Below, in pieces: positions 25,748-34,129 of a stretch of DNA of 64,000 nucleotides. The position numbers were made by a program, and so were the translations under genes. Origin of the DNA: JAAXHH01 sp965248395 (GTDB lineage Bacteria; JAAXHH01); assembly GCA_965248395.1 (NCBI GenBank), contig OZ252103.1, positions 3,534,001 to 3,598,000 of the forward strand. Direction: 5' to 3'. Below the pieces are notes generated by a model that was given only the letters and a program-made list of their open reading frames with translations, searched no databases and had not been told where the DNA came from. The stretch's first letter is position 1, and every line of letters begins with the position of its first letter.

Positions 25748-26729
25748 TTAAGCTGACCCCGACGTCCCATTGAGAGTCGTGCACCGGCTTTCGATTTTGA
25801 CAATCGAGGGTACGAAAAAAGCAGCGACACTTAACAGCGTAGCATACAGTCCACCTGCCAAAAACCAGAACTGAAGGCCCATATAACCCGTCACAGGGGC
25901 GATGGTGATTAACCCCAATACCGTGGTGGCCTGCACGGAACTGTTATGGGTGCTGAACACGCGTCCCTGCAGATCAGGGGGAACTCGGACCTGTATCAGG
26001 GCTTTGAAAGAACCATTGACCGAACCGCTGGCTATACCGCTAAGCAACATGCCGCCCCAGGCCAGCCAGAAGGCTTCTTCCGGCGCTGCGCCTACCAGCA
26101 GGAATCCCAGGCCCGCCAATACTTAACCCGTTAGTATGGTCAGAATGCGTTTGTTGAAACCACCCCATATCGTCAATACCAGGCCCCCAACGATAACGCC
26201 GATTCCAAAACCCGAGTTAAGCCAGCCAAGCTGTATTGCGTCACCCTTGAAGTGCTCGGTTACCAGTAGAGGGATAATGGAAATCGAGGCGTTAAAGAAG
26301 AGAGGGACATCGGCAAAAGCTGCGGTGGCGACATCGAGCTCCATGATGGCGTGGTAAGGTAAAATGGCCAGAAGCAACGCCCCCAGCGGCGGTCCCCCGA
26401 TGTTCAAAATGCCATTGAGGGTTTCATTGGCGCCTTGAATACGGAATAGGTGTCTTTCCGGGACCATCAATGAAGTGGACGCTATCATTGCATATGCTTG
26501 AAAGTTGCGCCCGAGACTGCTGACTATGTTGATGGCATAGACATGCCAGACCGTAACGCTATCTACCCAGAACAGCTGCGGACCCTGTGGTCTCAGCCAT
26601 CCACCAGATCAAGGCGAACTGAGCCGCCCGGCTGCCGATCAAAGACAGGGCCTGACCAGTCCATAGTGTAAAAAAGAAGGATGCCCAGTTCGAACGGACC
26701 TCGTTATTGGTCGTCATAGGTTTGCCCAT
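25748..26729 (-). pseudogene. Broken MFS transporter (macrolide-efflux type)
   Basis: The 5' part from ATG 26729 reads MGKPMTTNNEVRSNWASFFF, LWTGQALSLIGSRAAQFALIWWMAE and then hits a TAG. The next part (26488 downward, another frame) reads PERHLFRIQGANETLNGI and LNIGGPPLGALLLAI. A TAA at 26123-26125 interrupts the frame again before LAGLGFLLVGAAPEEAFWL and later VPPDLQGRVFS. Together about 327 codons remain, versus roughly 400 expected, so a segment with membrane helices 2-4 appears deleted. The family pattern is that of H+-driven drug exporters. Confidence 0.85.
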
Positions 26730-26839
26730 CGGCTCATGCCGACATGAAGGCCGGTCTCAAGGACGACATTCAAGTCATGGTGTTCCTCGTTGATCAGAAG
26801 GAACTTTACATTGTGGGTCAGAAGGGTGCGCTTAACTGT

Positions 26840-27751
26840 TTAATTGGTGGTCAGAACAGCCTTGAACCTCTCTACACAGAACTGAGCTTCACGCCTGTCG
26901 CCGGTCTCCAGGCAATAGCACAACCCTCTGAGTTCTCTGTAGGGGCGGTGCAGCTCAATACGAGAGATGGCATCAGGACCGAATCCGCCTCCCTTCGCCT
27001 GGTATGCCTCAAGCATATTGGTCACATATTCACGGCCCAGATTCATCTGAGACACGAAATCGACAATTGGATCGTAAAATCCCGCGTGCTCCCAATCAAG
27101 GATCCCTGCTATCCTGGGTTCATCGGCCGCGTCGAACAGAATGTGTTCATGCCACAAGTCACCGTGAGAAAACCGATGGTCCGGACAACCCTGTTCCAGG
27201 TCTCGGCGGTACCGTTCCCACCAGTCTTCCGCTTTGCGCAACTCGCGCGGTGTAAGGGCTGTTTTCAAGAAAGAGTGGGCGTATGACCATGTCTCCTCTG
27301 GAAGATGAGCCGAGGATGACGACAACCCCGGCAGGTCGTCCTGCCTGATCGCCTGTATGGCGAGAATCAGCGCTCCCATTAAACCAGCGATCGGCTGAAC
27401 CCGCGGCGATCGCTTGAGTACTGAGCCAAGGTGCTGCCCTTCGATCTTCTTCTGCATCATCACTCCAAAAGGGAATTCTTCTGATGCCTCGCAGTAATCC
27501 AGGATATCCGGCAACTCAATCGGAAGAAGGGACTTGAGCCTTGAAATGATATCGCACTCCCTTCTGTGCCCTGATTGTGCCTTCTCGTTAAGCGCCACTC
27601 GGAAGACCAGGCCAGCGGAGCTTCCCAGAACGACGCTTTTATAGCCTGCACCTATTCTGTGAAGTGGAAACGCGGAATCGCCGAGGCCAAAGGTGCGCCG
27701 TATGCGTTCTGCTAACGCGCTGTCATCTTTGGGTAACTCTGAATAGGTCAT
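26840..27751 (-). CDS. Aminoglycoside-type phosphotransferase (APH fold)
   Basis: A 303-aa kinase-like protein. IGAGYKSVVLG forms the ATP loop, VFRVALNEKA the strand with the conserved basic residue, FSHGDLWHEHILFD the catalytic loop and GILDWEHAGFYDP the metal site. It starts MTYSELPKDDSALAERI. The substrate is unknown. A second kinase of this fold lies 1.1 kb away, but the two are not close paralogues. Confidence 0.85.
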   Translation of the reverse strand: MTYSELPKDDSALAERIRRTFGLGDSAFPLHRIGAGYKSVVLGSSAGLVFRVALNEKAQSGHRRECDIISRLKSLLPIELPDILDYCEASEEFPFGVMMQKKIEGQHLGSVLKRSPRVQPIAGLMGALILAIQAIRQDDLPGLSSSSAHLPEETWSYAHSFLKTALTPRELRKAEDWWERYRRDLEQGCPDHRFSHGDLWHEHILFDAADEPRIAGILDWEHAGFYDPIVDFVSQMNLGREYVTNMLEAYQAKGGGFGPDAISRIELHRPYRELRGLCYCLETGDRREAQFCVERFKAVLTTN

Positions 27752-27765
27752 TCGGATCGTGTCGA

Positions 27766-27894
27766 CTGGAGGAATTCCTGAATCCTCTGGGCATGACTCA
27801 GGTGGCGTTTGCCAGTCATATCGGAGTGCCGCTTCAAAGGATCAACGAGATCATTCGCGGCAAAGAGGGGTAACTCCTGAAACTGAGGAAGTTT
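27766..27894 (+). pseudogene. HigA-type antitoxin remnant
   Basis: The frame LEEFLNPLGMTQVAFASHIG continues VPLQRINEIIRGK and then shifts at an A-run, so EG-stop replaces RGVTPET; the next frame reads RGVTPETEEV. This is the helix-turn-helix region of HigA with a one-base deletion and no visible start or toxin partner. It lies just after the phosphotransferase start region. Confidence 0.7.
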
Positions 27895-28063
27895 GCCTTC
27901 CGAGAAAAGTACATCCACAATCGAGGATCAACAACTACAATCCCTGACGTGTGCTTCCTGGTCCATCGCCTCAGTCGTACCATAATGAGTATCTGTTCAT
28001 ATGGAGGACGAATTAAGTAGGAGGGCTGTTTGAAAAATCAGGACTCCAATGTAATCTGACATG

Positions 28064-28092
28064 TTGACGTAGCATGGATGCGGGGCTATTAT
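28064..28092 (+). promoter_or_regulatory. Sigma-70-type promoter of higBA
   Basis: TTGACG at 28064-28069 and TATTAT at 28087-28092 are separated by exactly 17 bases. Transcription would start around 28099, which is the A of the higB ATG. No ribosome-binding site precedes that ATG, so higB may be read from a leaderless mRNA. Confidence 0.55.
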
Positions 28093-28098
28093 GCTATT

Positions 28099-28392
28099 AT
28101 GATAGTATCGTTCCGCAGTAATGGCCCTGAGGATATCTTCAATGGAAAGGATACACGTGCGGCACGCTCCACATGCCCGTCCTCACTGTGGTCCGTTGCC
28201 GTACGAAAACTTGAACAGTTGGATTCGGTCGACAAATTACGTGACCTGAATAGTCCTCCAGGCAACCGTCTTGAGCTCCTGCGGGGTACGCGTTCCGGGC
28301 AATACAGCATTCGAATCAACGACCAGTACCGCGTTTGCTTCGTTTGGTCGGATGCTGGTCCTCGGAATGTTGAAATCGTCGACTATCACTAA
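28099..28392 (+). CDS. higB: HigB-type mRNA-interferase toxin
   Basis: A 97-aa RelE-fold toxin. It matches the HigB family end to end: MIVSFRSNGPEDIFNGKDTR, CPSSLWSVAVRKLEQLD, LNSPPGNRLELLRG, GQYSIRINDQYRVCFVW and VEIVDYH. HigB is a ribosome-associated RNase that cuts mRNA, held inactive by HigA. ATG 28099 fits the family N-terminus; an ATG seven codons earlier has no support. It is followed by higA 22 bases later. Confidence 0.93.
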   Translation: MIVSFRSNGPEDIFNGKDTRAARSTCPSSLWSVAVRKLEQLDSVDKLRDLNSPPGNRLELLRGTRSGQYSIRINDQYRVCFVWSDAGPRNVEIVDYH

Positions 28393-28414
28393 ACCGAGTT
28401 GCGAGGTGTCTATT

Positions 28415-28729
28415 ATGGTACTTGTTCCTACAGATCGTATTCCGACCCACCCGGGTGAGATGCTGCTGGAGGAGTTCTTGATTCCGATGAGGCTGACTCA
28501 GCGCGAGTTGGCTGAAGCCCTTCACGTTCCCTACCAGCGGGTGAACGAATTGGTTAACAGCCGACGAGGTATTACACCAAGCACGGCGCTGCGGCTGGGT
28601 AAATACTTCGACGTATCGCCCTCGTTCTGGCTCAATCTCCAGCTACGTTGGGATCTTTATCACGCCATGCGGTCAGAGGCCCGGGAGTTGGAAGCGATCG
28701 AGCCTCGTGGCATTGGCACCGAAGTATAA
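28415..28729 (+). CDS. higA: HigA-type antitoxin
   Basis: A 104-aa helix-turn-helix antitoxin: IPTHPGEMLLEEFLIPMRLT, QRELAEALHVPYQRVNELVN, RRGITPSTALRLGKYF and FWLNLQLRWDLY. It neutralises HigB and represses the operon through the XRE domain. ATG 28415 has GAGG eight bases upstream, unlike higB, so antitoxin translation may be stronger. It is the only complete toxin-antitoxin pair in the window. Confidence 0.93.
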   Translation: MVLVPTDRIPTHPGEMLLEEFLIPMRLTQRELAEALHVPYQRVNELVNSRRGITPSTALRLGKYFDVSPSFWLNLQLRWDLYHAMRSEARELEAIEPRGIGTEV

Positions 28730-28887
28730 ACGACAGGCGGAATCGGAACAGCTATTAGTAGAAAGGCACATGAGTTCCTGGAAACTTTAATCCATTCATC
28801 AGAGAAATCCACCATAGGCGAGGTTATGACGCTTCGAAATGTTTAGAAGATAACTGTATTAGTCTTGAAAACCTTTGGCGTTCCACC

Positions 28888-31290
28888 CTACTCGCCATGC
28901 AGCGATTCCGCGGGATTGGTTGTCGCCGCATTGAACGCGTGGTATCCCACCGTCAGCCCGGCAATTAAAAGAACGGCAAGTCCAGCGAACAGGAATGTCC
29001 AAAAGCTCAGATCTACTCGGTAGGTGAAGTTCCCCAGCCACGTCTGCATGGCATAGTAACTGACCGCAGCGCCAACAACGAACGCAAGCAGGATCAGCTT
29101 CGTGAAGTCCTTCGATAGCAGCAGGATCACGTTCGTTATCGAGGCGCCGAGGACCTTGCGGACGCCGATCTCGCGGGTACGTTGTTCAGCCATGAAGGAC
29201 GCAAGGCCCAGAAGTCCCAGACAGGCGATCAGTATGGAGAGCACCGCGCCTGTGATGAATACGGAACCCAGCCTGTGTTCGGCAAGGTACAGTTGCTCGA
29301 GGTCCTGATCGAGGAATGTGTATTCCATGGCGGGATGGCTTGGATACGTTTCCCGCCACTGATCCTGCAGGATTTCGAGTCCGCGTGACAGGTTCTTTCC
29401 CTGCAGCCGGACTACCATGTACCCGCCTTCTTCCCAGAACATAACCATCAAAGGCTCGATAGGTTGATGTAGAGACTGGTTATGGAAATCCGCCATGACA
29501 CCGATGATCTTTATGGATGGATAGGATTCGGATGCGCCGGGATATCTGAATGTCTTACCGATAGGATCTTCCCAGCCAAAGGTACGCGCGGCTGTTTCAT
29601 TGATAAGAGCGGCGTACTCGTCCGAGGTGAACTCTCGTGAAAAAGTACGGCCCGATGTGATCTCGATGTCCATCGTTTCCATGAAGTCGAAACCTACCCA
29701 GATCGTACGGACATAGGGACTCTCATCCTTGAGAAACCCTTCCGGTTGAACCAGGCTGAGAGAAGTCTCGCTGCCAGGCACGCTGGTCGATGCACTCACA
29801 TTGATGACTTCAGGATACTGGAGGACCCCGTTCTTGTAGGCCTGATAGCCCAGAATGGCATCTTTGTCGGGCAAACGAACGACTACCAGGTGTTCTTTAT
29901 CAAATCCCAGTTTCTTGTTCTGCATGTACTCCATTTGATCGTTAATAACGACCGTTCCGACGATCATGATGATGGAGACGGTGAACTGGAGGGTGATCAG
30001 TGCCTTTCTCAGTAACGAATGGGATGCTCCCGCTTTCAACGCGCCGCTGAGCACGGCAACCGGCCTGAAGGATGAAAGGATAAACGCGGGATATCCTCCA
30101 GCGGCAATCCCTGCAAAGAGTGCGATGGCTGCCAGGGAAGGAACCAGCCAACTCGATCGATAGTCCATCGCAAGGCCTTTACCGGATAACAGGTTGAACT
30201 GCGGGAGGAGCAGATGAACCAGACCCAGGGCCACGCACAACGCAATCATTGCAAAAACGACGGATTCGCCTGTGAACTGTTTGATCAGTTGATTTCGTTG
30301 GGCTCCAAGGACCTTTCGAATACCGACCTCCTGCGCTCTTCGGGCGGATCGGGCGGTGGAAAGGTTCATGAAATTCACGCATGCGATCAGCAGCACGAAA
30401 CCGGCCAGAGAGGAGAAGATGTAGACGTACCGGATGTCGCTGTTTGCCCGGATTTCAGCCTTGATGTTTGAATGCAGATGGATCCCGGTGAGAGGCTGGA
30501 GGTAAGGCCTGATTTCAATGCCAAGGGTTTGAAGCCGTTCGCCGAGGTGTTTTTCCAGGAATCCGGGGAATTTACGCTCCAGGTCGTCGGGTACAGATCC
30601 TTCCTCGAGTAGTAGATAGGTATATAGGGATAAATTGGCGTTCTCCATGGTGCTCGGCTCAAAGTATATGCCAGCCGCCGCCATCGTGGCAAAGGAAGCC
30701 AGAAAATCAGCATGGAAGTGCGAGTTCTTCGACAGATCCCGCATGATGCCGGTAACCGTAAACTCAAACTGGTCATCGGCGGAAATTACTTTGCCTATCG
30801 GGTTTTCATCCCCGAAAAACTTTTTTACCATGGCCTCTGAGACCACGACGGTATGGGGTTCGGCCAAGGCCGTTTTCGGATTGCCCTGGACCAGGGGGAT
30901 GGTGAATACGTCGAAGATCGCTGGATCCGAAAATACGAAGTTCTTCTCGTAAAACCGCTCTTCTCCATGTCGAACCAACCAGCGGGAGTTTGGTGGTTTT
31001 ATCCGGGTGATCTGCTCGATTTCGGGGTATTCCTCCGCCAGAACCGGGGCCCAGGGCGGTGGCGTGGTCGCCCAATCATGGGTGACGCCTGCTACCGTCG
31101 AGGATATCGCCATGCGATATATCCGGTCTTTGTTTTCGTGGTGCTGATCGTAACTGAGTTCGTCCTGCACGTAGAGCAAGATCAGCACGCAGCAAGCCAT
31201 GCCGATGGCCAGTCCCATGACATTGATCGCCGAATAGCCCTTGTACCGGAGCAGGTGCCGTAAGACGACGGTCAGGTAGTTTCTGAACAT
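28888..31290 (-). CDS. MacB-like ABC transporter permease
   Basis: An 800-aa protein with a first membrane helix (YSAINVMGLAIGMACCVLILL), a large extracytoplasmic MacB-type domain, an FtsX-like segment (SARRAQEVGIRKVLGAQRN...QFTGESVVFAMIAL), a second extracytoplasmic region and a second FtsX-like block (MAEQRTREIGVRKVLGAS). The duplicated FtsX layout is that of the long permeases common in Bacteroidota-like and related lineages; these use ATP hydrolysis for mechanotransmission or lipoprotein/peptide export. No ATPase gene is adjacent, so the partner must be elsewhere. Confidence 0.85.
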   Translation of the reverse strand: MFRNYLTVVLRHLLRYKGYSAINVMGLAIGMACCVLILLYVQDELSYDQHHENKDRIYRMAISSTVAGVTHDWATTPPPWAPVLAEEYPEIEQITRIKPPNSRWLVRHGEERFYEKNFVFSDPAIFDVFTIPLVQGNPKTALAEPHTVVVSEAMVKKFFGDENPIGKVISADDQFEFTVTGIMRDLSKNSHFHADFLASFATMAAAGIYFEPSTMENANLSLYTYLLLEEGSVPDDLERKFPGFLEKHLGERLQTLGIEIRPYLQPLTGIHLHSNIKAEIRANSDIRYVYIFSSLAGFVLLIACVNFMNLSTARSARRAQEVGIRKVLGAQRNQLIKQFTGESVVFAMIALCVALGLVHLLLPQFNLLSGKGLAMDYRSSWLVPSLAAIALFAGIAAGGYPAFILSSFRPVAVLSGALKAGASHSLLRKALITLQFTVSIIMIVGTVVINDQMEYMQNKKLGFDKEHLVVVRLPDKDAILGYQAYKNGVLQYPEVINVSASTSVPGSETSLSLVQPEGFLKDESPYVRTIWVGFDFMETMDIEITSGRTFSREFTSDEYAALINETAARTFGWEDPIGKTFRYPGASESYPSIKIIGVMADFHNQSLHQPIEPLMVMFWEEGGYMVVRLQGKNLSRGLEILQDQWRETYPSHPAMEYTFLDQDLEQLYLAEHRLGSVFITGAVLSILIACLGLLGLASFMAEQRTREIGVRKVLGASITNVILLLSKDFTKLILLAFVVGAAVSYYAMQTWLGNFTYRVDLSFWTFLFAGLAVLLIAGLTVGYHAFNAATTNPAESLHGE

Positions 31291-31466
31291 GGGTTATTTC
31301 AATTGTGGTATCTGAGAGACGTATTCAGATTCCATAAATTCCGATCGACGTTTGTTGAAGGTATTTCCGGTGGTAACAGGATGGATACCTGGCAATCTAC
31401 CAATGCGGAAGACGTTGAGCCAGTGCATTCCCCTGGTTGTTGAGTATACTGCCCTATAACGCTTGA

Positions 31467-31562
31467 CGTTTAACGATTTCCGTTATATACACCCAATGGC
31501 GTGTATGCTTCAAGTGGAGAAACGGTGACGCCTACATCGTAGAAATTGTCTACTATCATTAG
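31467..31562 (+). pseudogene. C-terminal fragment of a HigB toxin
   Basis: The 31 codons before the stop at 31560-31562 read LTISVIYTQWRVCFKWRNGD and AYIVEIVYYH, matching the HigB C-terminus (INDQYRVCFVW...VEIVDYH). The frame is closed by a TGA at 31464-31466, so two thirds of the toxin are gone. A TTGACG-N17-TATACA promoter-like pair (31463-31491) lies inside the fragment and could drive the antitoxin that follows. Confidence 0.75.
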
Positions 31563-31573
31563 GAGAACAGCTC

Positions 31574-31894
31574 ATGTCCACACGGAAACTCGAACCCGTA
31601 CATCCGGGAGAAATCCTGTTGGAGGAATTCCTCAAACCAATGAACTTGAGTCAGAACCGTCTTGCCCTCGCCATCGGCGTTCCGCCCCGACGCATCAATG
31701 AAATCGTGCTGAGAAAGCGAGGCGTCACCGCTGAAACCGCGCTGAGACTAGCGCGTTACTTTGGCATGTCGCCACAGTTCTGGATGGGGCTGCAGATGGA
31801 TTATGCACTCGATGTGGCTGAGGACAAACTGTCAGACCGATTGGAGAAAGAAGTACGTCCACATACCGAGGTGATGCAGGCAGTTCATTCGTGA
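31574..31894 (+). CDS. HigA-type antitoxin, toxin partner truncated
   Basis: A 106-aa HigA: LEPVHPGEILLEEFLKPMNL, SQNRLALAIGVPPRRINEIV, RGVTAETALRLARYFG and FWMGLQMDYALDVAED. AGGAG lies eight bases before the ATG. Its toxin survives only as a C-terminal stub 11 bases upstream, so this antitoxin is an orphan that may still act as a regulator or cross-neutralise another HigB. Confidence 0.88.
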   Translation: MSTRKLEPVHPGEILLEEFLKPMNLSQNRLALAIGVPPRRINEIVLRKRGVTAETALRLARYFGMSPQFWMGLQMDYALDVAEDKLSDRLEKEVRPHTEVMQAVHS

Positions 31895-31966
31895 ATATGT
31901 ACCGATTCGTGTATCGTGATTCTACTTCAAGAGCAAGAAACTGAATGATCGTTTAGGACATATCCC

Positions 31967-32659
31967 TTGAACATCTCCGCGATTTCATTCGATGTAGACA
32001 TGACCTTGATCGACACGGATCGGGTCATAATGCGGTCTATGAAGTCGGTTCGCGATGAATTGTTAAAGTGTGTTCCAGGTGAGAGAGTCCACCGTCTTAC
32101 GGTAGACGAGATGTGGTCGATTCGTGACCGGGAGGAAAAAGGGTTCACGGGTAATCTGAAAGACTACGACGAGATTCGGCGGAAGTCTTTTCTCAAGATG
32201 CTTGAGTTTGTCGGTCATCCTGGACCTGAGCTGGCGACACGTCTCAACGAAGTATACCTGAAGAATCGATTCAACGAAATCGAACCGTACGAGGATGTCG
32301 TGCCCTCGCTCGATGCCCTTGCGCCGCATTTCAAACTCGGACTGTTGTCGAACGGCAACAACTACCCGGAACTGTTCGGACTTGAAGGTCGTTTTGATTT
32401 TGCCGTTTACGCTCAAGACGTCCGTATTGAGAAACCTGATCCGAGGACATTTCAGATCGCGGCACGAAAGGCGGGATGTGATCTGGACCAGCTATTGCAC
32501 GTGGGAGATTCACTGGAAACGGACGTTTCAGGTGCGGAGTCTGCAGGTGCACGCGGTGTCTGGCTTAACCGCGAGGGAATAACGAACGATTCGGGAATCA
32601 GCCCGGACTATGAAATCTTGTCTTTAACCGAACTGCCGGCAATGTTAGGCACAGGTTAA
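31967..32659 (+). CDS. HAD-superfamily hydrolase
   Basis: A 230-aa HAD phosphatase starting at TTG 31967, with motif I as ISFDVDMTLIDTD, motif II GLLSNGNN, motif III PDPRTFQIAARKAG and motif IV LHVGDSLETDVSGAE. The unusual Met after DxD does not remove the nucleophile pair. It is close to the FMN/sugar-phosphate-type HAD group; the substrate is unknown. Confidence 0.85.
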   Translation: MNISAISFDVDMTLIDTDRVIMRSMKSVRDELLKCVPGERVHRLTVDEMWSIRDREEKGFTGNLKDYDEIRRKSFLKMLEFVGHPGPELATRLNEVYLKNRFNEIEPYEDVVPSLDALAPHFKLGLLSNGNNYPELFGLEGRFDFAVYAQDVRIEKPDPRTFQIAARKAGCDLDQLLHVGDSLETDVSGAESAGARGVWLNREGITNDSGISPDYEILSLTELPAMLGTG

Positions 32660-32749
32660 ATTGGCTGACACCGGCTGTTGGATGGAATGGCTGGTTGAAA
32701 TTCGTATCATTTCTGTGGTCATGTCCGGACCGGTTTTGTCTATACTGAT

Positions 32750-33235
32750 CTATTCCAATCGGCGAAACGCCAGCCGCTCTCCTGCAAATCCCTCACGCCA
32801 GACACTATTGCACGCCTCCGCCATCTCCTCAAGATTCTCAGTTACCTCGGCAAAACGATTGCCGGGGACCAGTCCCATGGTGGGCGACAAGATCAAATTG
32901 TCCCTTCCGTAGAATATCGCAAGATCGACCAGGCCCGTGCTGTGGGCAGCCTCACGCAACGATGGAACGTTGACGGCGCCGGGTGGAAAGAAGAAGTAAA
33001 GCAGATCGCCGGTGGTCGGCGTAATCGTTGGATTCTCAAGACCTGGCTCACTCGGCGCGAAGGGTGGGACAAGAGCGAATACTTCGTTGCTTGCGTACTT
33101 GGCATGAAAGGCGTCGCCTTCCTGTGGCAGTGCGTTCCATACCGTCTCGCACGTTCTCGGCGCAAGGTCGTCAAGCATCCGCGCAACGCATCTCACATCG
33201 CGTTTCCTGAGGGTCACTTCAATAAATCGATCCAT
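32750..33235 (-). CDS. DUF3830 family protein
   Basis: A 161-aa protein with the DUF3830 cyclophilin-like pattern: RTCETVWNALPQEGDAFHAK, then EVFALVPPF, TGDLLYFFFPPG, IFYGRDN and LVPGNRFAEVTE. The family is commonly found beside Asp/Glu racemase-type or amide/hydantoin catabolic genes, as here (the racemase-like gene lies 144 bases upstream). It is the third gene of a minus-strand group. Confidence 0.75.
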   Translation of the reverse strand: MDRFIEVTLRKRDVRCVARMLDDLAPRTCETVWNALPQEGDAFHAKYASNEVFALVPPFAPSEPGLENPTITPTTGDLLYFFFPPGAVNVPSLREAAHSTGLVDLAIFYGRDNLILSPTMGLVPGNRFAEVTENLEEMAEACNSVWREGFAGERLAFRRLE

Positions 33236-33314
33236 GCTGATCTCCTTAGTTACCTGCCAAACTACTTAGAACAAGGTTAGCATCCAGGCTTCCGTACATA
33301 TCGTTTCGGCCAGA

Positions 33315-33378
33315 GTCGGTGGCGATCGAAACCGATGGCACCTGAAGTCGGTGGCAATTGAAATCGGTGGTAATCCGA
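33315..33378. repeat. Four-unit 16-bp tandem repeat
   Basis: Units at 33315, 33331, 33347 and 33363 follow the consensus RTCGGTGGCAATYGAA; units 1/3 and 2/4 match best, giving a 32-bp higher-order period. A related partial unit begins at 33379 and overlaps the stop codon of the gene ending at 33380. It fills half of the spacer before the DUF3830 gene. Confidence 0.65.
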
Positions 33379-33379
33379 G

Positions 33380-34126
33380 TCAGGTGACTACCGTCATCAA
33401 ATGTCCCAGATCGGACTGCGGCGTTAAACAGTTCGCAAGGCGCAAGGCTTCCCACATCGTCACCTGGTTCGCAGTCAGCACCGTCTTGCCGACCGCTGCC
33501 TCAAGTTCAGGCAGGAAACCAACGGTGTGCAACGCGGTGTCGGGGATCAACACCGCTTCAGCGTCGGGATGATCGTTGGCACGCACAAAGCGCACCACCT
33601 CGTCGCGTTCAATAAGAGCGACCTCATCCCCCGTCCAGACACCCAGGCACCCCATGTGAACCACTTCAATGCCACCCGTCTCCAAAAAGTCGCGAAAGGC
33701 GTTGGACAGTTCTTCGGGGTAGGTTGCGGCAACGGCAACACGCTTCAGTCCGAGTGCCTTGCCGGCACTGAGGAACGCCAACGATGTGCTCGATGCCGGG
33801 ACGCCGAGCGCATCGGCCAGATCCTGCGCCTGGCGCCGCGCTCCCTCAACGCCAAAGGCAAAACTCGCACTTGTGCAAGCCCACATACAGACAGCGACGT
33901 TGTGAGGACGCAGCTCCTCCGCTCCCGCCAACAGGTATTCCCGACTACCGGTCACAAGACTCTTGTCGATTCGATGCAGGTTTGGACCATCTGTATGAAC
34001 CACCTTAACCTCAACCGCAGGCTTCAGCGCGGCGGCAAGACGCGGGTAGTCGTCCTCCGCGGAGTAATGAGGGTAAAGAATACCGATCTTCAACTTGTTT
34101 TCCATACGTAACGATTCCGCGCTCAT
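33380..34126 (-). CDS. Asp/Glu racemase / maleate-isomerase-like protein
   Basis: A 248-aa protein with the superfamily layout: KIGILYPHYSAEDDY, AVCMWACTSASFAFG with the first catalytic Cys84, RVAVAATYPEEL and GKTVLTANQ. The second Cys, normally in the ISCTNLR-like block, is replaced by Asp196 in LIPDTALHTVG. Two-Cys family members racemise or isomerise; a single-Cys member resembles arylmalonate decarboxylase in principle, although that enzyme keeps the other Cys. ATG 34126 lies three bases after the preceding stop, so it is coupled to the decarboxylase-like gene. Confidence 0.75.
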   Translation of the reverse strand: MSAESLRMENKLKIGILYPHYSAEDDYPRLAAALKPAVEVKVVHTDGPNLHRIDKSLVTGSREYLLAGAEELRPHNVAVCMWACTSASFAFGVEGARRQAQDLADALGVPASSTSLAFLSAGKALGLKRVAVAATYPEELSNAFRDFLETGGIEVVHMGCLGVWTGDEVALIERDEVVRFVRANDHPDAEAVLIPDTALHTVGFLPELEAAVGKTVLTANQVTMWEALRLANCLTPQSDLGHLMTVVT

Positions 34127-34129
34127 CCG

